Source: Planctomycetaceae bacterium UBA6172
Lineage (GTDB): Bacteria > Planctomycetota > Planctomycetia > Pirellulales > Pirellulaceae
Length of the DNA: 64,000 nt
Direction of reading: 5' to 3'
Assembly (NCBI GenBank): GCA_002422955.1
Contig: DITY01000230.1
Coordinates: 1-64,000 of the forward strand
The notes under the pieces: generated by a model
Database searches by the model: none
Told to the model about the DNA's origin: nothing
The model's input: the letters and a program-made list of their open reading frames with translations, nothing else
Program-made: the position numbers and the translations under genes
Shown: positions 36,376 through 46,259 of the stretch, piece by piece
How positions within the stretch are numbered: the stretch's first letter is position 1
Layout: each line of letters starts with the position of its first letter

Positions 36376-38295
36376 TTGACTTCGCCATTTCAGAACGCGG
36401 ATCCCGATCAATATTTCGATCAATTGTTGCGGTGGCTGGAGTTAGAGTCCGCCGCAGAAAGGGAGCGTCTGGTCGAACGACGCAAATTGATCGGGCGTGG
36501 GGATCTTGAGCGATCCGGCGAAACCTTAATCGACATGGTTCTGGTCGATCATCGAATCGGACTCGGTGGTCGCTACCTGCTGTCTTTTCACAAGCGGCGA
36601 CAGGACGCGATGTTGCCCTGGAATCGTCTGAAGGTCGGTTCGCCTGTGGTCGTCACAGACCAGGGTACCGACGATGATTCGGGGGTGTCGGGGGTGATCA
36701 GCCGGCGTACCAGCCACCAGATTGAGGTCGCCCTGGAGACTTGGCCGTCCGGCGATCGCTTCCGCATCGATTTGTCGCCCGACGAGACGACCCGGCGGCG
36801 CCAACGAACCGCCATCGCGGAGGCTCGCCAGGTGCGGGGGCCTGCCCTGCGATTGCGTGACCGGTTGCTCGGCCTCGAGGCACCGAGATTTCAAACAGAA
36901 TTACCACCGGTCACGTTTTTTAGTGAACTGAACCCCCCCCAGGGCGACGCCGTGCGGTTCTTGCTGGCGGCTAAGGATTTCGCGATCATTCACGGGCCGC
37001 CCGGTACCGGCAAGACGACAACGTTGGCCGAATTCATTTATCAGGTGGTCCGTCTCGGCCAGCGCGTGTTGGCGTGCGCCGCGAGCAATACCGCGGTCGA
37101 TAATCTCTTAGAAAAGTTGATCCGAAGTACCCCCGGAGTCGTTCGGGTCGGTCACCCGGCCAGGGTATTCGAATCCTTGAGGGAGCACACGTTGGACGAG
37201 CGGGTTCGCTTCCACCCGAGTTCCCGGATCGCGGATGACCTGATGCGTCAGGCGGAAGAGCTGGTCCGCTCGGCATCCAAGCCGGGACGCTCAGGGGAGG
37301 CCTGGCGGAGGGCTGGTCAGCAACGATCCGAGGCCAGGGCGCTGCAGAATCAAGCCAGGTCGCTCGAACGCCAGGCGATTCGATATGTACTCGACTCCTC
37401 GGAGGTGATTTGCACCACGACCACGCTGGACGACGATCTGTTAGGGGATCTTCACTTCGACTGGGTGGTCATCGACGAAGCTTGCCAGGCAACCGAATCG
37501 AGCGTCTGGCAGGCGGTGCTGAGGGCCGACCGGGTCGTCCTGGCTGGCGACCATTTTCAGCTCCCGCCGACCGTGCTATCGGAGGTGGCAAACCGCGAAG
37601 GCATGGGGGAGAGCCTGATGCAGCGGTTGGTCGAGCGGTTCGGTCAGAACGTGTGTCGCCGACTGACCGTGCAATATCGTATGCATGAAGAGATCATGCG
37701 TTTCTCGTCGCAGCAGTTTTACGAGTCGTCGCTGATTGCGGACCACTCGGTGCGCGGCCGTCGGCTGTGTGATTTGCCGAACGTTGTGACAACCGAATTG
37801 ACCGCAAAGCCCGCAATTTTTATCGATACGGCAGGCGCGGGCTTCGATGAGGAGCTAGAACCGGACGGGCTGAGCAAGCGGAATCCGCAGGAGGCGAAGT
37901 TGGTCTTGTCGCTGGTGCGGTACTTGACCGATCGGGGTCTAACGGGAGACCAAATCGCGATCATCGCCCCTTACGCGGCCCAGGTCCGCTTGCTCCGCTC
38001 GAGATTGAATCTTGAGGGTCTTGAAGTGGACACGGTGGACGGATTCCAAGGCCGCGAAAAAGAAGCGGTCATCGTGACACTGGTGCGCAGCAACGACCGC
38101 GGAGAAATCGGCTTTCTGAGTGATACTCGGCGAACCAATGTAGCCCTGACCCGAGCCAAACGCTGTCTGATCGTGATCGGCGACAGCGCCACCCTCGGGC
38201 GGCACCCGTTTTACTCGGATCTGCTCGGATACTTCGAATCGGTAGACGGCTATGAAACCGTCTGGAACGAATCGTTGTGGCAGGGACCCGAATAA
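36376..38295 (+). CDS. SF1 superfamily DNA/RNA helicase (UPF1/IGHMBP2-like)
   Basis: The product has 639 residues starting at TTG 36376; no in-frame ATG exists near the front. Motifs are Walker A GPPGTGKTTTLAEF, Ia (CAASNTAVDNLLEKL), DExx as VVIDEACQATE, III as LAGDHFQLPPTV, IV as VQYRMHEEIM, V as VDTVDGFQGREKEAVI and VI as RRTNVALTRAK. An N-terminal domain of about 200 residues with an SH3-like fold (DDSGVSGVISRR) matches the family's usual prefix. It is an ATP-driven 5'-3' nucleic acid unwinder, cytoplasmic; the cellular substrate in bacteria is not known. Confidence 0.9.
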   Translation: MTSPFQNADPDQYFDQLLRWLELESAAERERLVERRKLIGRGDLERSGETLIDMVLVDHRIGLGGRYLLSFHKRRQDAMLPWNRLKVGSPVVVTDQGTDDDSGVSGVISRRTSHQIEVALETWPSGDRFRIDLSPDETTRRRQRTAIAEARQVRGPALRLRDRLLGLEAPRFQTELPPVTFFSELNPPQGDAVRFLLAAKDFAIIHGPPGTGKTTTLAEFIYQVVRLGQRVLACAASNTAVDNLLEKLIRSTPGVVRVGHPARVFESLREHTLDERVRFHPSSRIADDLMRQAEELVRSASKPGRSGEAWRRAGQQRSEARALQNQARSLERQAIRYVLDSSEVICTTTTLDDDLLGDLHFDWVVIDEACQATESSVWQAVLRADRVVLAGDHFQLPPTVLSEVANREGMGESLMQRLVERFGQNVCRRLTVQYRMHEEIMRFSSQQFYESSLIADHSVRGRRLCDLPNVVTTELTAKPAIFIDTAGAGFDEELEPDGLSKRNPQEAKLVLSLVRYLTDRGLTGDQIAIIAPYAAQVRLLRSRLNLEGLEVDTVDGFQGREKEAVIVTLVRSNDRGEIGFLSDTRRTNVALTRAKRCLIVIGDSATLGRHPFYSDLLGYFESVDGYETVWNESLWQGPE

Positions 38296-38306
38296 ACGAG
38301 AGCCGA

Positions 38307-38534
38307 CTATTTCTTCTTCTTGCCGCCCTTCTTCTCGTCAGCTTCTTCCTTCTTGACCTTCTTTTTCTTCTTCAAAGAGATCTTGAGGACGCGGACCTTG
38401 GCCATGCCGACGACGTTCATCTCGTCGCTCCAGCGGTCCAATTCCTTGAGCCGGCTGATTCTCTCGGCGCGGGTCAAAACGTTGCGTGACTTGATTGCCC
38501 CGGCTTGCACCTTGAGGCTACGATCCATGGTCAT
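38307..38534 (-). CDS. Planctomycete/Chlamydiae-type small basic protein (TIGR04137-like)
   Basis: The protein has 75 residues from ATG 38534. The start MTMDRSLK and the block RNVLTRAERISRLKELDRW with GMAKVRVLK match the small basic protein family shared by Planctomycetes, Verrucomicrobia and Chlamydiae. The C-terminal 25 residues are nearly all Lys with some Glu (SLKKKKKVKKEEADEKKGGKKKK), fitting a nucleic acid or ribosome binding role, though none has been established. An ATG 27 bases earlier would lengthen it without family support. It converges with the helicase gene, 11 bases apart. Confidence 0.85.
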   Translation of the reverse strand: MTMDRSLKVQAGAIKSRNVLTRAERISRLKELDRWSDEMNVVGMAKVRVLKISLKKKKKVKKEEADEKKGGKKKK

Positions 38535-38809
38535 GGCGAAAATGGCTCCGGCAATTGCCACCGGTCATCCGGTGGTCATGTGGTCAGATTTTCGTCGGTT
38601 GGGCCGATGGGCCTTCCGCGCGACGGGCTCACAGGATAGGGTTTCGGTCGTTTCTCGGCAACGGGTTAATTTGGCTTGTGACTCGTTTTTGGTTCACCGA
38701 TTGAGAATTTTTCCGACCCCGGCCCCTCTGTTCATATGATGGGCCTGAATTTTCCTTCCCTCTCCCTGATCAATCGGAAGCCATTCTGAACTGGTTATCG
38801 TCCCGGCAG

Positions 38810-40222
38810 TTGGTCGCTCATGCGGCCTTGATCGCAGATTTAGCGGAGGAGCGACTTTCCGCAAAATCCCTTACCCGTCTGAGGGCCGATTGGGGAGGCG
38901 ATGCCGCCAGATTGTTCGCCAGCGTGGCCAGCCAGCAACTCCGGGCCCGCGCTAAGTTTGGCCCGGGCGTTTGGCTGGCAACCGCGAGATCGATTGCCCA
39001 GGCTACGGATCGGCAAGTAGCGCGTTACAAGGCTTCGCTTTTCGGACGAAGCGTTGTCTTCGACCTGTGTGGGGGGATCGGCGGGGATGCCCTGGAATTG
39101 GCTCGCCGTGGTCCGTTGGTCACGATCGATCTGGACCCCCAAGTGTCTGCCATGGCCGCAGCCAATCTGGTGTTGGATCGTCGTGCCTGGTCGGAGTCGG
39201 GTCCGGTTGCCACCGAATCGGCGGGCGGGGCAGCAGTCGCCGTCATCTCGGCGGATGTCACTCGATATCCTCTGCCGCCCGATGTTTCCGTCCATATCGA
39301 TCCGGACCGTCGTCCCCGAGGCTTCAAAGACAGCCATGGCAACTCGAGGCGATCCGGCAAGCGACCCAAGCGGCTGCAAGCGAGTGGGGATGAGGGACGA
39401 ACGTCCCGAGTCGTGAGCCCTTCCCTTTATCAACCCACGCTTTCGCAGGTCGCCGATTGGCTTCCAGGGCGGCCCTCCTGGATCGTCAAGCTGGCCCCTG
39501 CAGCCCAGTTGGAACACGAGGCAGAGGCGGAGGAGTTGTTAAGGGTGGGGCACCGACAGTGGATCAGTTTCGACGGCAGTGTGAGGGAGCAATCGCTGCT
39601 GGGAGGAAGCGTTATTGCAGTGGCAGGCGGCGCACCTGGCGGCCGGTCGGCGGTCCGGGTGTATCGCGATTCGACGATCTGCCGTTTTGCGGTCGACGCC
39701 GCCACTTCGCGAGATCTTGCGTCCATCGATCGCTCCGTTTTATCGGTCATTCAGCCTCCGGCTCTGATTTTTGACTTCGATCCTGCAATTCGTGCGGCGG
39801 GGCTGTCGGCAAGTTTTGCACTCCAGCAAGGCTGGGTCTGTCTCGGCGGGCCTGGCGGCTTCTGGGGTGGGGACTCGCTTTCGCAGGATTTGGGGTGGGT
39901 GCAGTGCTACGAAACCCTTTGGGCTGGGCCGCTCGATTTCCGTCGTATCCGCGAGCGACTTCGGCTTCATGGCCTGGAGGTTCAGACGGTTAAAGTTCGA
40001 GGGACGGATCACGATCCCGAACAGGTGCTCCGACAACTGCGGGAATCGAATCGCAGGTCCCACCGACCGCCCCGCGGTACTGATCGTCACCCCCAGGACG
40101 GCGAAGTCGAGTCGGACGCGGCCACAGACCGACTATCGAGACAGGTAACACTCCTGATCGGGCGGCACAGCCAAGGTGCCTATGCCGTCATCGGGCGGCG
40201 GTGGTCGTCAACCACACGCTGA
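38810..40222 (+). CDS. Class I SAM-dependent methyltransferase with THUMP-like domain
   Basis: About 470 residues. The SAM-binding motif I is VVFDLCGGIGGDALELARRG with the acidic motif II at TIDLDP. After it, IDPDRRPRG marks motif IV, and the C-terminal part (LEVQTVKVRG, DPEQVLRQLRESNRR) is the THUMP-like domain found in proteins resembling THUMP tRNA/rRNA methyltransferases. The target RNA or protein is unknown. The frame starts at TTG 38810, but similar coding sequence continues further upstream (LNWLSSRQ precedes it), so the real start may be an unusual codon before that. Confidence 0.8.
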   Translation: MVAHAALIADLAEERLSAKSLTRLRADWGGDAARLFASVASQQLRARAKFGPGVWLATARSIAQATDRQVARYKASLFGRSVVFDLCGGIGGDALELARRGPLVTIDLDPQVSAMAAANLVLDRRAWSESGPVATESAGGAAVAVISADVTRYPLPPDVSVHIDPDRRPRGFKDSHGNSRRSGKRPKRLQASGDEGRTSRVVSPSLYQPTLSQVADWLPGRPSWIVKLAPAAQLEHEAEAEELLRVGHRQWISFDGSVREQSLLGGSVIAVAGGAPGGRSAVRVYRDSTICRFAVDAATSRDLASIDRSVLSVIQPPALIFDFDPAIRAAGLSASFALQQGWVCLGGPGGFWGGDSLSQDLGWVQCYETLWAGPLDFRRIRERLRLHGLEVQTVKVRGTDHDPEQVLRQLRESNRRSHRPPRGTDRHPQDGEVESDAATDRLSRQVTLLIGRHSQGAYAVIGRRWSSTTR

Positions 40223-40274
40223 TCGCGTCGACGTAGGAGCCGCAAGCCGGAGCGGGCTGGATGCTCGCTCAGGT

Positions 40275-40290
40275 CCGGCTGGCGAGCCGG
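40275..40290. terminator. Hairpin between convergent methyltransferase and htrA genes
   Basis: CCGGCT (40275-40280) pairs with AGCCGG (40285-40290) around GGCG. It lies 52 bases beyond the methyltransferase stop and 17 bases beyond the protease stop on the opposite strand. On the + strand GAAGAAAA follows rather than a U-tract, so termination function is uncertain. Confidence 0.35.
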
Positions 40291-40307
40291 GAAGAAAACC
40301 GGTTCGG

Positions 40308-41471
40308 TCATGGCGTGGGTGGTGTTTCTTCGACCAACCGAATCGGCACCCTGAGCGTTTGCTCGCCCCGTTTCAAGGTCAACAGCACGCTGTCGCCCGC
40401 TTTTCGGTTCTCGATAGTTGACAGCAGGTCATCGACGTCGCTCACTTTTTCGCCATCAACCTCGGTCACGATATCGGCTGTCGAATAATCGCTGCGAACC
40501 AGTTCGCCTAGCATCATTCGGTAGCGGACGACTCGAATTCCCTTGAGTCCTGCCTGTTCTGCTGGGCCACCCGGTTCCAGGGCGACTACCATCAGGCCCC
40601 GGGACGTTTCCGCGATCGATTCAATACCGATGTTGGGGCGGCGAACCTTGCCGAATTCAATCAATTGCGAGACCACTCGGACGATGGTCGCTGATGGGAT
40701 GGCGAATCCGATCCCACTATTTTCACCTACCCGGCTAGCGATGGCCGTGTTCATGCCGACGAGTTCCCCGCGGCTATTGAGTAGCGGCCCCCCCGAGTTG
40801 CCACGATTGAGCGCCGCGTCGATCTGGATGATCGATCGCATCGTACGTTTCGACAGGCTGGGAATTGTGCGATTAAGGCTGCTGACAATTCCGGAGGTCA
40901 TGGTTTGTTCCAATCCCAAGGGGCTGCCCAAGGCGAAGACCCTCTGGCCGACACGCAACCGCTCACTCCGTCCGACGCTGATTGGCCGAAGCGAGTCATC
41001 GCCGGGATTGATTTTCAAAACCGCAATGTCATTGGAGATGTCATGGCCAACCAACGACGCGTCGTATTGTTCGCCGTCGTGCATGGTGATGATCATATGC
41101 GATGCGCCACGGATCACATGGTAATTGGTCAGGATGTGGCCTTCGTGGTCCCATACCGAACCGCTGCCACTGCCCTCACTCTGGATGACTCTCCCGACGA
41201 TCGAGGTACTATCCCCGCGAGTTTCGATGTGAACCACGCTATGGTGGCACTGCTCATAGACCCCGACGGCAATCCGCTCTTCGGGCGTTAGTCCCTCCAG
41301 TTCATCCTCGTCGTCGAGCAGGCCGGTTTCGGTGGTCGGGTTCGCCATGACCACTGCATTCTGGCCATACGCCAATGAAAGTCCCCACATGCCCGCTGAG
41401 AGGGTCGGCAGGATCATGGTGACGGCCGCCAGGGTATTTCCGAATCGAAGCATCCACGCTGAAGTCGCCAA
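40308..41471 (-). CDS. HtrA/DegP-type serine protease with one PDZ domain
   Basis: The protein has 387 residues from TTG 41471, which has GGAGGG eight bases upstream; ATG 41453 would be six codons shorter and lacks a good site. A signal peptide or anchor (LAAVTMILPTLSAGMWG) exports it. The trypsin-like domain has the full triad: His118 (LTNYHVIRG), Asp148 (SNDIAVLK) and Ser226 (RGNSGGPLL). A single PDZ domain follows (NIGIESIAETSRGLMVVALE, DIVTEVDGEKV). It degrades or refolds misfolded envelope proteins. GDH lies upstream on the same strand. Confidence 0.9.
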   Translation of the reverse strand: MATSAWMLRFGNTLAAVTMILPTLSAGMWGLSLAYGQNAVVMANPTTETGLLDDEDELEGLTPEERIAVGVYEQCHHSVVHIETRGDSTSIVGRVIQSEGSGSGSVWDHEGHILTNYHVIRGASHMIITMHDGEQYDASLVGHDISNDIAVLKINPGDDSLRPISVGRSERLRVGQRVFALGSPLGLEQTMTSGIVSSLNRTIPSLSKRTMRSIIQIDAALNRGNSGGPLLNSRGELVGMNTAIASRVGENSGIGFAIPSATIVRVVSQLIEFGKVRRPNIGIESIAETSRGLMVVALEPGGPAEQAGLKGIRVVRYRMMLGELVRSDYSTADIVTEVDGEKVSDVDDLLSTIENRKAGDSVLLTLKRGEQTLRVPIRLVEETPPTP

Positions 41472-41479
41472 GATGATTT

Positions 41480-41485
41480 CCCTCC
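41480..41485 (-). promoter_or_regulatory. Ribosome binding site deciding the htrA start
   Basis: On the minus strand this reads GGAGGG, followed by eight bases and then TTG (41471). It is the only good Shine-Dalgarno match near the front of the protease gene, which argues for the TTG over the ATG at 41453. Confidence 0.6.
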
Positions 41486-41658
41486 GTGTGACCAACTCGG
41501 TTATCGTCCCCTCCGCGCCAACCATCGCGGCGGCCGAGACAAAGGGACCATAGCCAATTCATCGTCACGCGGGCAACACAGATCGGGTCTGTTTTGGGTG
41601 GTTCCAGACTTGCCTTCTGGGGGGGCGTGGTCGCGGCTTCATTATATCCGCACCGACT

Positions 41659-42900
41659 TTATGCCCAGCCACCCAATTCGGCGGCGCGACGAACCCGGTT
41701 GATGCCGATCATGTAGGCGGCGGAGCGGAGCGATATTTGGTTCTGTTGGGCGGTCTGCCAGACATTTTCGAACGCGTCGAGCATCGTTTTGTCGAGTTCT
41801 TGTCGGACCCGATCGAGGCTCCAGCGGTAATGTTGGCGGTTCTGAACCCACTCGAAATAGCTCACCGTGACCCCCCCCGCATTCGCCAAAATATCCGGCA
41901 GGATCGTCACGCCGCGTTCGGTTAATCGCCGGTCGGCATCGGGCATCAGCGGCTCGTTAGCTGCCTCGATGATGATTGAAGCGGAGATCTGGTCGCAGTT
42001 GTCTCCGTCGATCACGCGACCCAGGGCGGCGGGAATCAGGACGTCAATGCCCTGCAGTGTCAGTAGCGCCTTGGCGGGCAGGACCTCGCACTTGTCGTAG
42101 CCTAGGAGCGATTTGCTCGGACGATCCAAGGTGTGCCGCAGCAGGTCGGGAATATTCAGGCCATTGGGGCAGTAGTACGTGCCCGAAACGTCCCCGACCG
42201 CCACGATCGGGAACTGGGATTCGTGCAGGTATTTGGCGGCGTGAGATCCGACATTGCCGAAGCCCTGGATGGCGACTTTGGTATCTTCCGGGCGTTTCCC
42301 GATTCGCTTCACCAGTTTGGTGGTGAGGGTGCCGACCCCTCGCCCGGTCGCTTCTTCACGGCCTCGCGAGCCATACTCTTCGACCGGTTTCCCCGTGATG
42401 ACCGAGGGGTTGAATCCGTGGTACTTCTCCCATTGGTTTCGAAACCAGCTCATCACCCGATGGTCGGTTCCCATGTCGGGGGCGGGGATATCCGTGTCTG
42501 GGCCGACGATGTCGTGGATCTGGTCAACAAACGCGCGCGTCAACCGCTCCAACTCCCGGACCGACAACGTTTTGGGATCGATCCCAATTCCGCCTTTGGC
42601 GCCGCCGTAAGGCAGGTCGACAACCGCGGTCTTCCAAGTCATCAAGCTCGCTAATGCTCGAACCTCGTCCAGGTCGACTTCGGGGTGATACCGCAAGCCT
42701 CCCTTCATCGGCCCCCGGCTTTTGTCGTGTTGGACGCGAAATCCGGTGTGCGTGGCCAGTTCGCCGTTGTCGCGCTCGAAAGTTACCTGGACTTGAACCT
42801 CACGCTGCGGCATCAGCAGCATTTCGCGAACGGACTCGCTGATTTCCAGTCGATCAGCGGCGGCATCAAAAAAGATCTTGGTCGTTTCGGATGGTTTCAT
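41659..42900 (-). CDS. gdhA: Glu/Leu/Phe/Val dehydrogenase (glutamate dehydrogenase)
   Basis: The enzyme has 413 residues, the size of the hexameric bacterial class. It carries GFRVQHDKSRGPMKGGLRYHP and SLMTWKTAVVDLPYGGAKGG (catalytic and glutamate-binding Lys), a Rossmann motif VAIQGFGNVGSHAA and NAGGVTVSYFEWVQN. It interconverts 2-oxoglutarate plus ammonia with glutamate; NAD or NADP use is not fixed by eye. It might instead prefer branched-chain amino acids, but the overall pattern fits glutamate. The preceding region on its strand is the htrA upstream space of about 130 bases, so the two are probably separate units. Confidence 0.9.
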   Translation of the reverse strand: MKPSETTKIFFDAAADRLEISESVREMLLMPQREVQVQVTFERDNGELATHTGFRVQHDKSRGPMKGGLRYHPEVDLDEVRALASLMTWKTAVVDLPYGGAKGGIGIDPKTLSVRELERLTRAFVDQIHDIVGPDTDIPAPDMGTDHRVMSWFRNQWEKYHGFNPSVITGKPVEEYGSRGREEATGRGVGTLTTKLVKRIGKRPEDTKVAIQGFGNVGSHAAKYLHESQFPIVAVGDVSGTYYCPNGLNIPDLLRHTLDRPSKSLLGYDKCEVLPAKALLTLQGIDVLIPAALGRVIDGDNCDQISASIIIEAANEPLMPDADRRLTERGVTILPDILANAGGVTVSYFEWVQNRQHYRWSLDRVRQELDKTMLDAFENVWQTAQQNQISLRSAAYMIGINRVRRAAELGGWA

Positions 42901-43135
42901 CGCGGTGAGAACTTCAGGTTCGGCTTCCGCTACGTCGGCTGCGGAGGCGGTTGGGAAAGGGGAGGACCGAGGAGTAAGGGGGTGCGACCAGGGCAGCCGG
43001 TTCGGTGCCCAGGCTTGAAACTAAACTTCAGGATAGCGAGTTTTTGCGGTTGGCGGACGCACGCTCCCGTCGTCGGCCTGGGGTTCGCAGCGCGTCCAGG
43101 GTGCCCCGCGGCCGGTCCATCGCCTCACTCGGAGG

Positions 43136-44113
43136 TTAAGGTTGGACGACTGCTGCTCTGAGCGGCAGTCCGGCTAGGCCAGCCATCAAGTTCTCGGCAC
43201 AGATCTCTGCCATCGCGTCACGCGCCGCGACTGTCGCGCTGCCGATGTGTGGCAGGATCAGGCAATTCGGTAACTCCACCAGGGGGTGGGTGGCCGGTAA
43301 AGGCTCTGGGTCGGTGACATCCAGCCCTGCCGCCATCGGCCGACCGCGGGTTAACGCGTCCGCCAACGCCTGTTGGTCGATCACGGCCCCACGAGACGTG
43401 TTGACCAGGACTGCGGTCGTTTTCATCAACGCTAGCTGAGGGGCACCGATCATGCCTCGCGTTTGCTCGGTCAGATCGGTGTGGATCGACACGAAATCAC
43501 TCTGCCGGAGCAATTCATCCAGAGGAACCCGCCGGGCACTTCCGATCTTCGATGTGTCCTTTTCACTGCGGGAGCTATAGATAACTTTCATGCCCCAGCC
43601 GCCGACCAGTCGTTGGGCAACGGCGAATCCGATTCGGCCAAGCCCGACGATCCCGATCGTGCGCCCAACCAGGTCACAACCCAGCCACCCGGTCGGCTCC
43701 CAGGTCAGCCATTCTCCGCGGCGGACTTGGTCGCTGGCCGGTTTCAGGTGCCTCGCGGCCGCCAGCAGTAACGCCACCGCAATGTCGGCCGTGGCGTCGG
43801 TCAGTACGTCCGGCGTATTGCCGACCGCGACACCCCGCCGACGAGCTTCCGCCAAGTCGATGTTATTAACGCCCACCGCGAAATTGCTGATCACCTTCAG
43901 TTGCGGACCCGCGGCGTCGAAAACTTCAGAGTCGATCCGATCAGAAAGCAAGGACAGGACGCCATGGCAGCCTCGGACGCCCTGAAGCAATTCCTCCCGC
44001 GTGGGTGGAAGTCGGTCGGCCCAGACAGTGCAGTCGCATTGGCTGCGGAGGTGCTCGAGGGAATGCCGCGGGATTTGGCGGGTAATAAAAACTTGCGGTC
44101 TCGTTGACGTCAT
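43136..44113 (-). CDS. D-2-hydroxyacid dehydrogenase (glyoxylate/hydroxypyruvate reductase type)
   Basis: The product has 325 residues from ATG 44113, with AAGAGA just upstream; the 19 codons before it look non-coding. NAD(P) motif VGRTIGIVGLGRIGFAVAQ, and the catalytic set Arg in VNTSRGAVID, Glu in DVTDPEPLP and His in LILPHIGSAT. The N-terminus (PQVFITRQIP, then HLRSQCDCTVW) resembles eukaryote-type glyoxylate reductase/hydroxypyruvate reductase (GRHPR/GhrB). It likely reduces glyoxylate or hydroxypyruvate in the cytoplasm. Confidence 0.88.
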   Translation of the reverse strand: MTSTRPQVFITRQIPRHSLEHLRSQCDCTVWADRLPPTREELLQGVRGCHGVLSLLSDRIDSEVFDAAGPQLKVISNFAVGVNNIDLAEARRRGVAVGNTPDVLTDATADIAVALLLAAARHLKPASDQVRRGEWLTWEPTGWLGCDLVGRTIGIVGLGRIGFAVAQRLVGGWGMKVIYSSRSEKDTSKIGSARRVPLDELLRQSDFVSIHTDLTEQTRGMIGAPQLALMKTTAVLVNTSRGAVIDQQALADALTRGRPMAAGLDVTDPEPLPATHPLVELPNCLILPHIGSATVAARDAMAEICAENLMAGLAGLPLRAAVVQP

Positions 44114-44405
44114 GACGAGTCTCTTGTGAAGCCTAACAAATGGAAAAGTCGCTCGTTTCAGCCCGCCCACGAGCGGGCTGGCGAACGCCAGCGGTCGTCG
44201 AGCGCAGCTGTCTTATCTGGCGGTCGCTAATTCGCGGGATGGTTTCTACGGGGCGGATTTCGGTGTGTCCAAACCGCTGGTCATTCGGTTAGGATAAAAT
44301 GGACAAATCGGCATGTGCATCCACCGGTCCGCAGTTGAGGGTGAGAATGTGTGTCGCTGGGTCGTCTTTCGTTCTCCGAGTAAATCAATCCTTCAAGGCC
44401 GTCCC

Positions 44406-46250
44406 ATGATGATGTTGAGCGATGAATCCTTGCCTTCAGGGTCGGGCGTTCAGCCGACTTCGCCCGGTGATCGCTGTCGTCTTTTTCGCAGGTCGGATGG
44501 GCCTCCGCTGAGTTTTGTCTTGTGGTGCTTGGTCGTCGGGCTCGCCATGTTCATCCCGTCAGGGTTTATTGCGGTCGCCCAGGATGCGGCAGCGACGCAG
44601 CCGGCAGCGGCAGCAGCGGATAGTGACGCGGACAAAGCGGATTCAAAACCGACCGCAGTCCCACCGGCAACTACGGATGGCCAGACGGACTTGGATGAGG
44701 CCATGATTCGCCGCATTGACGCGGAAACGCCGAAACAGCTGCAGGCGGTGATCACGCTTCTGGAATCGGCCTTGGCGAAGGGTTTGAGCGAGGAAAGTCA
44801 GGCCTTTGCAAAAAAAATGGTCGGCTCGATTCGCCTGGAGCGCGCTCAGGGAATCGTCGCCGAATTGACTCAAGGGGGTGGCGTTCGGGCCCGGCAGTTG
44901 AGGTCGGAGGCATTGCAGGCACTTCGCTCGGCGATTGAGAGCGACGCCGGTTTGGTCGAGGCCCACTTGCTGATCGCGCGGCTTAACTTGCTTCCCGAAG
45001 GCGATCTGGAAGAAGCCCGCAGGTCGGCCGGGCGTGCGGTCGAGCTACTGGTCAAGGACCCGAAAGCGCAGAGCAATGCGTATTTGGTTCGAGCCCTCTG
45101 TCAGGCCGAAGAGGAGGCGAGGAAGGCCGACTTTGATTTAGCGGTCCAAGCCGATCCGACCAGTTCCGAGGCTCGTCAGGCCCGAGCACTGAACAGGCTA
45201 CGAACCGAGGATGTCGCCGGTGCTGTCGAAGACTTTACGGTGGTTTTTAAGCAGGACCCCACCAACCAGGCCGTCGCCCAAGTGATTGTTGAGCAATTGG
45301 TCAGCTTGGGGCGAACGGACGATGCGCTCAAGCTTCTCGGTGAGGCGATTGAGGCCAGTCCGAGCGAGGGTTTGCACCGGCTCCGCGGTCTGATTTATCG
45401 TGCCGAGGGTAAGGAGGACGAAGCCTTGGCCGAGTTTGGCAAGGCGCTGGAGCTGCAACCCAAGGATGCGATCTCCCTGCTGCAGCGTGCCGAAATCTCA
45501 TTGGGCCGCGGTGACGTCAAAGCCGCCAAGGGTGATTTGGAGCAAGCGATTCGGGTAGAACCGAGGGTTGCGGACAGCGTCGCCGCCGTACGCGTGCGCT
45601 GCTACATCGCCGTCGAGGAAGGCCGCTTGGCCGATGCGATCAATGACATGTCACTTATTGTGCAGGCCAGTTCCGACGACCCGTTCTGGAAGCTGCAGTT
45701 GGCGAACCTTTACGTTCAAGACAAGCGTCCCAGAAAGGCGATCGAATTGACGAGCGAAATCCTGCAGGCCGATCCGGACAATACTTCGGCGTTGCGGACC
45801 CGCGCCGACACGTTGCTCGGATTGGGGGAGCATGCGGACGCGATTCGGGATTATGAGCGGGCCATCGATCTCGGGGTCGATAATCCGCTGCTTCGAAGCG
45901 GCATCCTCAACAATCTTGCTTGGGTCCTAGCCACGTCGACTCAGGATGGTCTTCGCAGCGGCACGCGGGCCGTGCAGTTCGGTAAGGAGGCCGCGGAGTT
46001 GACCGAGTTCAAAGAGCCCCACATCCTCAGCACTCTCGCCGCGGCCTACGCCGAGAGCGGGGACTTCGACGAGGCCGTTAAATGGAGCGGCAAGGCGGTG
46101 GAGTTGGCCAAGGAGTTGGGCAACGAGCAATTGGAGCAACTTGAGGAAGAATTGCAGAGCTTCAAAGACAAAAAGCCGTGGCGAGAAAAGCAAGAAACCG
46201 AAGAGAATAAGGCTCCCCTGTTGCCGCCAGAAGATTTGATCGATACTTGA
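44406..46250 (+). CDS. Exported tetratricopeptide-repeat protein
   Basis: The protein has 614 residues from ATG 44406. After a basic N-terminus a transmembrane or signal segment (LSFVLWCLVVGLAMFIPSGFIAVAQ, about 38-62) is followed by an Ala/Gln-rich linker and about a dozen helix pairs of TPR type. Examples include LHRLRGLIYRAEGKEDEALA, LQRAEISLGRGDVKAAKG and LRTRADTLLGLGEHADAIRD. A charged tail ends it (EEELQSFKDKKPWREKQETE). It is likely an envelope-located scaffold for a protein complex; the partner is unknown. The DHFR gene begins ten bases after it, so the two are probably one transcript. Confidence 0.8.
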   Translation: MMMLSDESLPSGSGVQPTSPGDRCRLFRRSDGPPLSFVLWCLVVGLAMFIPSGFIAVAQDAAATQPAAAAADSDADKADSKPTAVPPATTDGQTDLDEAMIRRIDAETPKQLQAVITLLESALAKGLSEESQAFAKKMVGSIRLERAQGIVAELTQGGGVRARQLRSEALQALRSAIESDAGLVEAHLLIARLNLLPEGDLEEARRSAGRAVELLVKDPKAQSNAYLVRALCQAEEEARKADFDLAVQADPTSSEARQARALNRLRTEDVAGAVEDFTVVFKQDPTNQAVAQVIVEQLVSLGRTDDALKLLGEAIEASPSEGLHRLRGLIYRAEGKEDEALAEFGKALELQPKDAISLLQRAEISLGRGDVKAAKGDLEQAIRVEPRVADSVAAVRVRCYIAVEEGRLADAINDMSLIVQASSDDPFWKLQLANLYVQDKRPRKAIELTSEILQADPDNTSALRTRADTLLGLGEHADAIRDYERAIDLGVDNPLLRSGILNNLAWVLATSTQDGLRSGTRAVQFGKEAAELTEFKEPHILSTLAAAYAESGDFDEAVKWSGKAVELAKELGNEQLEQLEEELQSFKDKKPWREKQETEENKAPLLPPEDLIDT

Positions 46251-46259
46251 ACCCGTCCC